Source: Clostridia bacterium
GTDB lineage: Bacteria; Bacillota; Clostridia; Christensenellales; Aristaeellaceae
NCBI GenBank assembly: GCA_017428385.1
Contig: JAFRQX010000046.1
Location: 186,001 to 250,000, forward strand
Length of the DNA: 64,000 nucleotides
Direction of reading: 5' to 3'
Part shown: in pieces, positions 24,493 through 33,001 of the stretch
How the letters are laid out: each line of letters begins with the position of its first letter
Numbering within the stretch: position 1 is the stretch's first letter
Notes under the pieces: generated by a model
Databases searched by the model: none
What the model was told of the DNA's origin: nothing
The model's input: the letters and a program-made list of their open reading frames with translations, nothing else
Made by a program: the position numbers and the translations under genes

Positions 24493-26646
24493 ATGAAGGA
24501 TTACGCTGCCGGCGGTTTCACGCTTCCCGGTGAAGCAGGATATGAGCAACTAACCCTGGAGATGGCAAAAAAGTGGGGCGCGGACGTGATCCGCGATTCC
24601 GACGGAACAAAGCTGTCTCCGGAGATCACGGAAGCGGGATACCGGATCTATTCCACAATCTGTATTATCCGGGAACACAATGAGTTTGCCCGTTCCCATC
24701 CGGATGCGCAGCAGCAGACCTTCCTGTTTTCCGAACCGCAGACAGCTCTGTCTGAAACACTGGTCATCCACCCTCTGGACGGGTATTTTGACGAGCAGTT
24801 CGAAATCAATGATTCGGCGGAAGCGATGGCATACTGGCAGGTCTGGGACCGGACGGAAAACAGGATTCTCTCTGATAAAGAATGGGAATATGCGGACGGC
24901 CGGGTGACGGTGAACCACTGCACCCTGTACCACCGATATTCCGTCTCCTTCCTGGCGTGGCGGATCTGGGAAGAGATCAACATGTACAACCACACAACCA
25001 ACCACTGGCAGAGTGAACACCTGCGCCAGCTGGATCCCCGGCATCCGGAAGCGTGGAAATACCTGCAGGACTGGCTCCGGAACTGGTGTGAGCATAATCC
25101 GGATACAAACGTAGTCCGTCTGACCTCCCTGTTCTACAACTTCGTCTGGATTTTCGGAAGCGATATGCGCCGCCGTACCCGCTTTGTGGACTGGGCAAGC
25201 TATGATTTTACGGTGAGCCCGGCTGCCCTGAAGGCCTTTGAACAGGAATACGGATACGCGCTGACCGCTGAGGACTTCATCAATAAAGGCAGGCTCCAGG
25301 CAACGCACCGGCCGCCGACTGCCCGCAAACGGGATTATATGGATTTTACCCAGCGCTTTGTGGCGGAAAAGGCCAGGGCACTGGTGGATATCATCCACTC
25401 CTTCGGCAAGGAAGCCTACGTTTTTTATGATGACAGCTGGGTCGGCATGGAACCGAACGGCCCGTACTTTGCTTCCGTCGGGTTTGACGGGCTGATCAAA
25501 TGCGTGTTTTCCGGCTTTGAATGCCGGCTGTGTGCCGGGGCAGAAGTGCCGGTGCATGAACTGCGGTTCCATCCGTACCTTTTCCCGGTGGGACTGGGCG
25601 GACTGCCTACTTTCTCGGAAGGCGGACATCCGGAAGAGGATGCGGAGGCATACTGGCTGCACGTGCGCAGGGCGCTGGCCAGGCAGTGCGTGGACCGGAT
25701 CGGCCTGGGCGGATACCTGCACTTAACCATCGGCCAGGAAGCCTTTAACGATACCATTGAAGGAATGGCGAAAGATTTCCGGAAACTGAAGGACCTGCAC
25801 AGCCAGGGAGCGCCCGCGGAACTGCCGGTAACGGTTGCCGTGCTGCATACCTGGGGCGCGCTGCGCTCCTGGACGCTTTCCGGGCATTTCCATGAAACAG
25901 ACTGGAATCCTCTGATTCACATCAACGAAGCGCTGGCAGGACTGCCGGTCCGGGTGAAGTTCATCCATTTTGAAGATGTGAAAAACGGGGCACTGAAGGA
26001 TACAGACGTGCTGATCAACGCCGGGAAGGCGGGGGATGCCTGGAGCGGCGGAGATGCCTGGAAATCCCCGGAAGTGGTCAGCGAAGTAACCCGCTTTGTG
26101 GCGGAGGGCGGCTGCCTGATCGGCGTCGGCGAACCTTCCGCAACGGAAGGTGGAGACTCCCGCTTTGCTCTGGCGTATGTGCTGGGCGTGGACCAGGACG
26201 ACGGATCTTTTGCCTGCCATGCGCCCTGGGAGTTTGCGGAAGAAAAAGCACCGTTCTATACTGCAAAGGAATGCGTCGGGAAGACGGAGGGAATCCGGGT
26301 GACCGGTCCGGATACACAGGTGCTGCTTGCCTGCGGAAACACGCCGCTGATGACACTCCGTTCCTTCGGAAAAGGGAAAGCGGTCTATCTGGGCGGATTT
26401 GCCTACGCGCCGGAAGCCGCCCGCATGCTGCTGGAGATGCTGCTGTTCCTGACAGGAACAGACGGAAGTACAGCCGGCCTGACGGACCAGCCGCTGGCGG
26501 AATGCGCCTGGTATCCGGAATCAGGGACGCTGGTGGTGATGAACAACAGTAGCGAGCCACTGGATGTTAACGTGACGATGCCATCCGGTATGACTCAGGT
26601 ACATATTGATGCCGGGGAAATGCGCTTTGTTTGTGTAAAAGAATGA
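24493..26646 (+). CDS. GH112 beta-galactoside phosphorylase (galacto-N-biose or galactosyl-rhamnose type)
   Basis: This 717-residue protein follows the GH112 family along its length: the N-terminal WGADVIRDSDGTKLSPEI, the central YMDFTQRFVAEKARALVDIIHSFGKEA and DRIGLGGYL are signatures of galacto-N-biose/lacto-N-biose phosphorylases. GH112 enzymes cleave beta-galactosides with phosphate to give galactose 1-phosphate. Known members act on Gal-beta-1,3-HexNAc or on Gal-beta-1,4-L-rhamnose. The rhamnose operon lies 3.5 kb away and the wider context is rhamnogalacturonan, so galactosyl-rhamnose is the better guess. There is no signal peptide. An AGGAG ribosome binding site precedes ATG 24493. Confidence 0.9.
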   Translation: MKDYAAGGFTLPGEAGYEQLTLEMAKKWGADVIRDSDGTKLSPEITEAGYRIYSTICIIREHNEFARSHPDAQQQTFLFSEPQTALSETLVIHPLDGYFDEQFEINDSAEAMAYWQVWDRTENRILSDKEWEYADGRVTVNHCTLYHRYSVSFLAWRIWEEINMYNHTTNHWQSEHLRQLDPRHPEAWKYLQDWLRNWCEHNPDTNVVRLTSLFYNFVWIFGSDMRRRTRFVDWASYDFTVSPAALKAFEQEYGYALTAEDFINKGRLQATHRPPTARKRDYMDFTQRFVAEKARALVDIIHSFGKEAYVFYDDSWVGMEPNGPYFASVGFDGLIKCVFSGFECRLCAGAEVPVHELRFHPYLFPVGLGGLPTFSEGGHPEEDAEAYWLHVRRALARQCVDRIGLGGYLHLTIGQEAFNDTIEGMAKDFRKLKDLHSQGAPAELPVTVAVLHTWGALRSWTLSGHFHETDWNPLIHINEALAGLPVRVKFIHFEDVKNGALKDTDVLINAGKAGDAWSGGDAWKSPEVVSEVTRFVAEGGCLIGVGEPSATEGGDSRFALAYVLGVDQDDGSFACHAPWEFAEEKAPFYTAKECVGKTEGIRVTGPDTQVLLACGNTPLMTLRSFGKGKAVYLGGFAYAPEAARMLLEMLLFLTGTDGSTAGLTDQPLAECAWYPESGTLVVMNNSSEPLDVNVTMPSGMTQVHIDAGEMRFVCVKE

Positions 26647-26718
26647 TGAAGAACACACCGGTTTTATCCGGAAAAGATGACAGACAGAGACGTGTGAGAG
26701 TTGAGGAGGTGGTGGCAA

Positions 26719-27705
26719 ATGTATCAGGCCAGTGAAAAAAGATACGATAAAATGATATACAACCGCTGTGGAAAGAGCGGACTCCTGCTGAGCGCTATGT
26801 CTTTGGGTATGTGGCATAACTTCGGGTCTTCAGCGGAATATGCCAATATGGCTGATATGGTGACAACCGCTTTTGATCTGGGTATCACACATTTTGACCT
26901 TGCCAATAATTATGGACCGGCTCCCGGAGCGGCTGAGGAGAATATTGGCAGAATACTGCATAAGGAGCTGTCCGCTTATCGGGATGAATTAATTATCTCC
27001 ACTAAAGCCGGTTATACCATGTGGCCGGGACCCTACGGGGACCACGGATCAAGAAAATATATGATAGCTTCACTGGATCAAAGCCTGCATCGAATGGGGT
27101 TGGAATACGTGGACATTTTCTACCATCACAGGCCTGATCCGGATACTCCCATGGAGGAAACGGCTGCTGCATTGGATTATATCGTCCGAAGTGGGAAAGC
27201 ATTGTATGTCGGCGTGTCCAATTACACACCGGAACAGACCCAAAAAATGGCGTCTTTGATGCGCTCTCTGGGTACGCCGCTGACAGTTCATCAACCACGG
27301 TATAACATGCTTGACAGGGAGTTTTATGAAGAACTGGAACCAATACTGGAACAGGAAGGAATAGGTTCTGTATGCTTTTGTCCGCTGGCACAGGGACTTC
27401 TGACAGATAAGTATCTTCATGGTATCCCATCAGATTCCCGTGCTGCATCGGCTTCTCCTTTTCTCAGCGAGAGTCGTATTACTGAGCAGCTTCTTGCAAA
27501 GGTTCATGCTTTGTCTGAGATAGCCCTTAACAGGGGACAGACACTGGCTCAGATGGCGACTGTCTGGGATTTACGAAACTCCCTGACTTCTGTTATTCTC
27601 GGTGCGTCGCGTGCGTCTCAGATTATGGAAAATGTGAACGCACTGCAGAAAAGAGATTTTACGAAAGATGAGCTGGATGAGATTGACCGTATTCTCAAAT
27701 CCTGA
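26719..27705 (+). CDS. Aldo/keto reductase (YghZ/Gpr-like)
   Basis: The product (328 residues from ATG 26719) is an aldo/keto reductase of the AKR14/YghZ type. It carries the active-site Tyr segment DLANNYGP, the Lys segment ISTKAGY and the His segment FYHHRPDPDTPME. YghZ-type enzymes reduce L-glyceraldehyde 3-phosphate and other aldehydes with NADPH. A role in reducing L-lactaldehyde from rhamnose breakdown is possible but only inferred. The reading frame extends to a TTG at 26701, but the GAGGAGG ribosome binding site fits the ATG. Its A+T-richer codon use differs from the genes around it, which may indicate a separate origin. Confidence 0.92.
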   Translation: MYQASEKRYDKMIYNRCGKSGLLLSAMSLGMWHNFGSSAEYANMADMVTTAFDLGITHFDLANNYGPAPGAAEENIGRILHKELSAYRDELIISTKAGYTMWPGPYGDHGSRKYMIASLDQSLHRMGLEYVDIFYHHRPDPDTPMEETAAALDYIVRSGKALYVGVSNYTPEQTQKMASLMRSLGTPLTVHQPRYNMLDREFYEELEPILEQEGIGSVCFCPLAQGLLTDKYLHGIPSDSRAASASPFLSESRITEQLLAKVHALSEIALNRGQTLAQMATVWDLRNSLTSVILGASRASQIMENVNALQKRDFTKDELDEIDRILKS

Positions 27706-27750
27706 ATGAAGAGCAGATCTGTTTTATATATGCCGATAACAAATTCCATA

Positions 27751-27790
27751 ATAAAGCCGGAGCCATCAGGCTCCGGCTTTATGTGTTGAG
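27751..27790. terminator. Bidirectional terminator between convergent genes
   Basis: A perfect 14-bp stem pairs ATAAAGCCGGAGCC (27751-27764) with GGCTCCGGCTTTAT (27769-27782) around ATCA. The A-rich left arm and T-rich right arm let it work for the reductase gene and for the convergent binding-protein gene. Confidence 0.85.
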
Positions 27791-27802
27791 TAAAGATCAG
27801 AA

Positions 27803-29419
27803 TTACTTGTGTTCCTTGTTGAGCAGGTGGGTGGAATTGCCCGCTTCGTACGCGGCGGCACGTTCTTCGGTCACTTCACGGTAACCGGCGTCCATGTACT
27901 CGGCAGCAAACTGATCATACAGGGCGTCGAACTCTTCGGGAGCGCACATGGTCAGCTTGTCGCGGAGTTCCTTGTACTTCTCAACCAGGACGGTCTGGTA
28001 TTCAGCTTCCGCTTCCATGGAAACGGAGAACAGCGCGTTGGCGATGGCCCAGCCGTTGTCACGGATGGCAACCTTGGCGTTGTACCAGGCAATCACGTCT
28101 TCGGTGAAGTCCTGCTTCAGGTCGTGAGGCATGTTGTTGCTGATCACGTCTTCGATGGTACCGGCCTGGCGGGCTTCAATGGTGATGCACCAGTAGTCCT
28201 TGTTGTTGTTGAAGCCCAGCTTGTATTCACCGTCATAGTCGCTGACGCTGACGGGCAGGTTGTTCTCATCGTACTTGTAGGTTTCGCCTTCAACGCCCCA
28301 CTGGAAATTGAAGAGGTTGCCTTCCTGGGTCAGCCATTCCATGTACATCCAGGCAGCCTTCAGCTGGTCAGCGGTGGCATCCTTGGAGAAACCGATCATC
28401 ATGCCGAAGGGGTTGTCGGTGCGGTAGCCGGGATTGGTGCCGGTGGCTTCGTCGATTTCCGCGGAAACGGGAGCGATGGCCAGCTCAGCATCGGGATTCG
28501 CTTCATAGAAGGCGGTCAGCCAGTCCATGTTGGCGGAGATGTATCCGGCGTAGGAATAGGTCTTGCCGTTGATGAAGTTGGTCTTTTCATCCTCGGTTCC
28601 GGTCAGGTAGTATTCCGGATCGGTGATGCCGGCATTGTACTTGTAGTTTTCATTCTTCAGGAAGAGCTTGTTGGGTTCCCAGCCCAGGGAAGGAATGTTG
28701 TAGTCGCCGTACATGGCCCATTCTTTTTCATCCAGGGGCCAGGTGCGCCAGGCGTAGTTCTGGTCGGAACCGACGCCGGTCACCATGGAACCGCCGGCGG
28801 GATGCTCGGCAATGCCTGCTTCCTTGATCTTCAGCATGGCGGCATTGTAATCAGAGACTGTTACCGGCACATGATCGTAGCCGATCTGATCCAGCCAGTC
28901 TTTCCGGACGAAGGTCTGGAAGGTGTAGGAAGTGTCATAGTAGGGACGGTAGGCGGCAACGAAATAGGTTTCGCCGTTGATCTGGGTGTAGGTCAGCTGG
29001 TTGTTGGTCACCATCCGCTGATAGTAGGTGGGGGCAACAGCCGCGAAATCGTCCATGCTGAAGGTGGTCAGGTATCCGTCAGCAGCCCACTGGGTGACTT
29101 TCGGATAGTCATATTCCATCAGGACGGTGGGCAGCTCATTGGCGGCTGCCAGCATGGAATACTTGGTCATAACGTCGGAACGGGGGATAGCAACGTAGTT
29201 CACGGTGACGTTGTACTTGTCGCCGAAGTTTTCCTGGATCCACTTGGTCCAGTAGTTGCTTTCCACGTTCGGCACGCCGGCCTGTCCGCGGTCATACACC
29301 GGAATCGTGATGGACACGTTCTCGGCAAAGGGTTCCCAACCGGCAGTTTCCGCTGCGGCCATGGGGAGGAGTGACAGCATCAGGACGGCTGCCAGCACCA
29401 GCGCAAGGATTTTCTTCAT
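27803..29419 (-). CDS. ABC sugar importer, solute-binding protein (LplA/YtcQ-like)
   Basis: This 538-residue exported protein has a signal peptide (MKKILALVLAAVLMLSLLPMAAA) and the long form of binding protein found with LplB/YtcP-type permeases. Features are ESNYWTKWIQENFGDKYNVTVNYVAIPRSD near the N-terminus and TADQLKAAWMYMEWL late in the chain. In Bacillus the related YtcQ-YteP-YtcP system imports rhamnogalacturonan oligosaccharides. Like the other binding protein at 6189 it shows no lipobox Cys. It is the third gene of a minus-strand operon behind its two permeases, separated from them by a hairpin at 29553-29592. The ligand is probably a pectic oligosaccharide. Confidence 0.9.
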   Translation of the reverse strand: MKKILALVLAAVLMLSLLPMAAAETAGWEPFAENVSITIPVYDRGQAGVPNVESNYWTKWIQENFGDKYNVTVNYVAIPRSDVMTKYSMLAAANELPTVLMEYDYPKVTQWAADGYLTTFSMDDFAAVAPTYYQRMVTNNQLTYTQINGETYFVAAYRPYYDTSYTFQTFVRKDWLDQIGYDHVPVTVSDYNAAMLKIKEAGIAEHPAGGSMVTGVGSDQNYAWRTWPLDEKEWAMYGDYNIPSLGWEPNKLFLKNENYKYNAGITDPEYYLTGTEDEKTNFINGKTYSYAGYISANMDWLTAFYEANPDAELAIAPVSAEIDEATGTNPGYRTDNPFGMMIGFSKDATADQLKAAWMYMEWLTQEGNLFNFQWGVEGETYKYDENNLPVSVSDYDGEYKLGFNNNKDYWCITIEARQAGTIEDVISNNMPHDLKQDFTEDVIAWYNAKVAIRDNGWAIANALFSVSMEAEAEYQTVLVEKYKELRDKLTMCAPEEFDALYDQFAAEYMDAGYREVTEERAAAYEAGNSTHLLNKEHK

Positions 29420-29552
29420 AAAGGTATCCTCCTTTTTTTATTCTCAGAGCAAATCGCATGCTCCGAAATCCGACTAACAGATTATTGGACTTCTGTCCGC
29501 AACCAATCGTCGCGACTGCCTGCCAGGCAGCTCGCTCGTTTCGGTTGAATTC

Positions 29553-29592
29553 ATCTCTTTCGAAATTTCCGTTACTGACGGTCGAAAGAGAT
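29553..29592 (-). promoter_or_regulatory. Nested stem-loop between permease and binding-protein genes
   Basis: ATCTCTTTCGA (29553-29563) pairs with TCGAAAGAGAT (29582-29592), and the loop contains a smaller CCGT/ACGG stem. It begins directly at the permease stop codon. There is no T-tract on the minus strand, so it is more likely an RNA-processing or stability element than a terminator. A second palindrome, CTGCCTG-C-CAGGCAG, lies at about 29518-29532. Confidence 0.5.
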
Positions 29593-30513
29593 TCATCCCT
29601 TGACTGCTCCGACCATAACACCCTTTACGAAATACTTCTGCAGGAAAGGATAGATACAGATGATCGGCAGGGTTGTGAACATGATACAGGCGGCCTGGAG
29701 CACTTCCGGGGTGCTGGTGACTTCGATGGCTTCGGAAAGGGTGGCAGTCTGGGCTTCGGTAGCGGATGAAACCAGCTGATACAGCTTGTACTGGATCATC
29801 TTCAGGCCTTCCTTGGTGATGTAGTACTTGTTATCCGCATAAGCGTTCCATCGGCCCACCGCGTAGAACAGGGACAGGGTCGCAATGATGGGCAGCGACA
29901 GCGGAAGCACTACCTGGAACAGGATCTGGAAATTGTTCGCGCCATCCAGGAAGGCGGCTTCCTCCAGGCTGTCCGGGATGCTGGACTGGAAGTAGTTCTT
30001 CATGATCAGCATATTATAGGCGGAATAAATCAGCGGCAGGATCAGCACCCACATGGTGTTGAGCATCTTCAGATCCCGGTACAGCAGGTAGGTGGGGATC
30101 AGTCCGGCGTTGAAATACATGGGGATCATCAGGATGACGGTGAAGAAAGCCCGGCCCTTCAGCCGCCTGCGGGAAAGGGGATAGGCGGCGCAGGTGCAGG
30201 TGATCATCCCCAGAATTGTGAAAATGATGACCACGCCGACGCTGTACAGGAAGGAATGTACCAGGGTGCCGTCCTGGAAAATGGACCGATAAGCGTCAAA
30301 GTTCAGCCCTTTGGGCCATAGCACAACGGACTTCTGCATGACTGCCGTGTTGCTGGAAACGGATTTGGCAGCCAGGTGGATAAAGGGCAGGATACAGGTG
30401 AGGCACAGGATCACCAGGATGACGATAATCAGGACATCCACGAAGTTGAATTTGCGGATCGCGTGGGAACCGTCATTGATTGTATCGAAATCTTTTTCTT
30501 TTCCGACCATCAT
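29593..30513 (-). CDS. ABC sugar importer, permease (YtcP/AraQ-like)
   Basis: The roughly 306-residue membrane protein has six predicted helices and an EAA loop reading SLEEAAFLDGANNFQILFQVVLPLS. It ends with the QKYFVKGVMVGAVKG tail common to YtcP/LplC permeases. An upstream in-frame GTG (30519) exists, but the AAGGAGG ribosome binding site is best spaced to the ATG at 30513. It follows the LplB-like permease by 10 bp. Confidence 0.95.
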   Translation of the reverse strand: MMVGKEKDFDTINDGSHAIRKFNFVDVLIIVILVILCLTCILPFIHLAAKSVSSNTAVMQKSVVLWPKGLNFDAYRSIFQDGTLVHSFLYSVGVVIIFTILGMITCTCAAYPLSRRRLKGRAFFTVILMIPMYFNAGLIPTYLLYRDLKMLNTMWVLILPLIYSAYNMLIMKNYFQSSIPDSLEEAAFLDGANNFQILFQVVLPLSLPIIATLSLFYAVGRWNAYADNKYYITKEGLKMIQYKLYQLVSSATEAQTATLSEAIEVTSTPEVLQAACIMFTTLPIICIYPFLQKYFVKGVMVGAVKG

Positions 30514-30523
30514 TCCCACCTCC

Positions 30524-31474
30524 TTACAGCAGACCGTCTTCGCCCATGAGTTTGGCGAAACGGTCGCTGATCAGCACCAGCATCAGGCCAACGAGACTCT
30601 GGAAGAGACCCACGGCAGTGGCCATGCTGAACTTGGAATTGGCAAGGCCTTTTTCATAAATATAGATGGCCAGCTGATACTGGTAATCCCGCACCTGAGA
30701 GTTGGCGAAGACATCCAGCCGTTCAAAGTTGCTGCCCATGATTTTACCCAGGTTCATGATCAGCAGCACGACAATGGTGCTCCTGATGCCCGGAAGCGTG
30801 ATATGCCAGATCCGCTGCATACGGTTGGCGCCGTCAATCATGGCGGCTTCATACAGCTCTCCGGAAATGCCGGTGATGGCTGCCAGGTAGATGATGGTTC
30901 CCCAGCCCATGCCCTGCCATACACCGATCAGCAGGTACGTCGACGCCCAATGGTTCAGCTCGGTGAGGAAGGGAATGCCGCTGTTGATCCATCCCCATTT
31001 CATCATCAGTACATTAACGATACCGGTAGTGGGTTTAAAAAGCTGGTAGGCGACGGAGCCGATGATGACCCAGGAAAGGAAATGGGGAAGGTAAAGCACG
31101 GTCTGTGTGACCTTTTTAAAACGGGGAAAACGGAGTTCATTCAGCATCAGGGCCAGCACGATGGGCATCGGGAAACTGACGGCCAGGTCCAGGATATTGA
31201 AGATGATGGAGTTTTTCAGCGCCCGAAGGAAATCCTTATCCCGGAAAACCTTTGCGAAGGTTTCCAGCCCGACCCATTTGCTGCCGTCATAACCTTTGGC
31301 AGGCTTATAGTCGTAGAAAACCATACGCAGACCCGGATAGGCACCGTAATTGAACAGAATGACCAGCGTGACCGGAATCAGCAGCAACAGATACAGATGC
31401 CAGTCCCTTTGCAGGGCTTTTTTCCAGGAAGTCCTTTCCCTGAGGGAAGGAGCTTTCACCTTTTTCGCATCCAT
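30524..31474 (-). CDS. ABC sugar importer, permease (LplB/YteP-like)
   Basis: This 316-residue permease is the first gene of the minus-strand importer operon. Its EAA loop reads ELYEAAMIDGANRMQRIWHITLPGI, and the first membrane segment is LYLLLLIPVTLVILFNYGAYPGL, both typical of LplB/YteP. The upstream region has a TATAAT on the minus strand (31564-31559) but no good -35 element, which fits activation by the neighbouring AraC-type regulator. As with the other importers, no ATPase gene is present. Confidence 0.95.
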   Translation of the reverse strand: MDAKKVKAPSLRERTSWKKALQRDWHLYLLLLIPVTLVILFNYGAYPGLRMVFYDYKPAKGYDGSKWVGLETFAKVFRDKDFLRALKNSIIFNILDLAVSFPMPIVLALMLNELRFPRFKKVTQTVLYLPHFLSWVIIGSVAYQLFKPTTGIVNVLMMKWGWINSGIPFLTELNHWASTYLLIGVWQGMGWGTIIYLAAITGISGELYEAAMIDGANRMQRIWHITLPGIRSTIVVLLIMNLGKIMGSNFERLDVFANSQVRDYQYQLAIYIYEKGLANSKFSMATAVGLFQSLVGLMLVLISDRFAKLMGEDGLL

Positions 31475-31558
31475 ACCTTGTTTCTCCCTTAAAACGTTTC
31501 GGTTTGCATGATTTCGTAAAAACGATTTGTATGTTTATGTGCATTCTTATTTAATTCA

Positions 31559-31564
31559 ATTATA
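31559..31564 (-). promoter_or_regulatory. Probable -10 element of the importer operon
   Basis: A perfect TATAAT on the minus strand lies about 85 bases upstream of the permease start. No recognisable -35 box stands 16-18 bp upstream of it. A weak -35 suggests an activator-dependent promoter, and the AraC-family gene is directly upstream. Confidence 0.4.
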
Positions 31565-31624
31565 GGAGGAGCAGATGGCTATTTCCACTCTGTTTCCTGT
31601 TAAAACTATGCAAAAACGACCATA

Positions 31625-31660
31625 AACCCCGGCCGCCTGTTCGGGGGCGCCGGGGCATAA
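31625..31660 (-). terminator. Hairpin terminator after the AraC-family gene
   Basis: CCCCGGCCGCC (31627-31637) pairs with GGGCGCCGGGG (31645-31655), with one internal mismatch. On the minus strand it is followed by GTTTATGG, a weak T-tract, so it may be only partly efficient. Confidence 0.55.
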
Positions 31661-31690
31661 AATCATTGTTCAGCTGTACAAATAAAGGAC

Positions 31691-32638
31691 TTACGTCATT
31701 TCCTGCGGGAGATCCTCCGCCTCCGTCCAGCCGGTAAAAGTGAGCAGGGACGGCTGAAGGCTGTCACCGGAAGCTTTTCGCCAGGCCCTGGGTGTACTGC
31801 CCAGCGCCTGGGCAAAATGCCGATTATAGCTGCTCAGGGAGTTATAGCCGACCTTGTCGGCAATCTCCGTAACAGAAAGGGCGGAGGAACGCAGAAGTGT
31901 ACAGCTTTTCAGAATGCGGGTCTGATGCAGGAAGGACAGGGGAGAGGTACCGATCTGCTCCCGGAAAAGCCGCCGGAAATGGGTGGGGCTCAAATGACAC
32001 AGGCTGCTCAGGACTTCCTGCGGGAAATCCAGCATGTAGTTTTCATGAATATAATCCAGGGCGGGGGAGATTACCGACATATGCGGATCCCGTACGCTGC
32101 TTTTGTTCTCCTGACTGTACACCCGGAGCATCCCGATGAGCAATGCGGTGCACAGGCTCCGGACACAGGTGTGGTATCCCGGCGCTTTACGCTGCATTTC
32201 ATCGATGATTTCCTCAACCTGGGACTGAATCCAGGGATGATCTTTCGAGTGCAGCAGCAGGCGGCAGTCAGAGAGGAAATGTCCGGCGTCCTTCAGGCCG
32301 CTGTGCTGCCGGAGGACGGAAGGTCCCAGCAGGGTGTCCGCATCCAGGAACAGGTAGCTCCACCGGCTGGCCTCCTCCGGATCGGACCAGGTTGTGTGGG
32401 GGACATTCCTCGCTATACAGGTGACATCCCCGGCGGTAAAGTGAACCTGCTGATCCCCGAAAACCATGGTGCCGCCGGAAGAATGGCACAGGCCGATTTC
32501 CAGGCAGTTATGGATATGCAGATGTTTTCCGGGCACAGGACTGATATGCCACCGATCCCCGGTCAGTACGAGAATGGGGAAATCCGGAGGCAGTTCATAG
32601 TTCCGGTATTCAAGGATCATGCGCTTTGGACGTGCCAT
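31691..32638 (-). CDS. AraC-family transcriptional regulator
   Basis: The 315-residue protein has an N-terminal cupin-type sensor domain (residues about 30-100; HIHNCLEIGLCHSSGGTMVFGDQ) and a C-terminal double helix-turn-helix (about 205-300) with LCHLSPTHFRRLFREQIGTSPLSFL and SVTEIADKVGYNSLSSYNRHF. It lies between the rhamnose mutarotase gene and the importer operon, all on the minus strand. It probably activates the importer and perhaps rhamnose genes in response to rhamnose or a pectic oligosaccharide. The start codon is preceded by GGAGGAAA. Confidence 0.92.
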   Translation of the reverse strand: MARPKRMILEYRNYELPPDFPILVLTGDRWHISPVPGKHLHIHNCLEIGLCHSSGGTMVFGDQQVHFTAGDVTCIARNVPHTTWSDPEEASRWSYLFLDADTLLGPSVLRQHSGLKDAGHFLSDCRLLLHSKDHPWIQSQVEEIIDEMQRKAPGYHTCVRSLCTALLIGMLRVYSQENKSSVRDPHMSVISPALDYIHENYMLDFPQEVLSSLCHLSPTHFRRLFREQIGTSPLSFLHQTRILKSCTLLRSSALSVTEIADKVGYNSLSSYNRHFAQALGSTPRAWRKASGDSLQPSLLTFTGWTEAEDLPQEMT

Positions 32639-32662
32639 GCAGTGTTTCCTCCGCCTTTGGCG

Positions 32663-32980
32663 TTATTCCATCATAAACATCATCCGGAGCTTGGGCTGGG
32701 CACCGGTTTCCGGATCCATGACCAGATCCAGCACGTCTTCCATATAGTCGTTCCACTTGTCGACAATGGGGCTTCCGGCCTGGGTTTTCTCCGCGAAAGC
32801 GATTCCTTTCTCGCACTCGTAATAACCGAAGACATCCCAGCCGTCACTCCAGATGGAATAGTTCCGGATGCCGGCCTCTTTCAGGAGCGCGAGCATCTCC
32901 GGCCAGATTTCATCATGGCGGCGCTTGTATTCCTCCTGCATACCGGGTTTGATACGACCTTTCCAGGCAAAACGTTCCAT
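32663..32980 (-). CDS. rhaM: L-rhamnose mutarotase
   Basis: This 105-residue protein has the size and sequence of the RhaM/RhaU family: KPGMQEEYKRRHDEIWPEM near the N-terminus and the C-terminal MMFMME. It interconverts the alpha and beta anomers of L-rhamnose and supplies the anomer preferred by rhamnose isomerase. It lies about 12 kb from rhaBAD but next to GH105 and the pectin genes, which links the two clusters. The gene sits 21 bp downstream of the LacI gene and is probably co-transcribed with it and with the AraC gene. Confidence 0.95.
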   Translation of the reverse strand: MERFAWKGRIKPGMQEEYKRRHDEIWPEMLALLKEAGIRNYSIWSDGWDVFGYYECEKGIAFAEKTQAGSPIVDKWNDYMEDVLDLVMDPETGAQPKLRMMFMME

Positions 32981-33001
32981 CTTCCTTTTCCTCCTGTAAG
33001 C

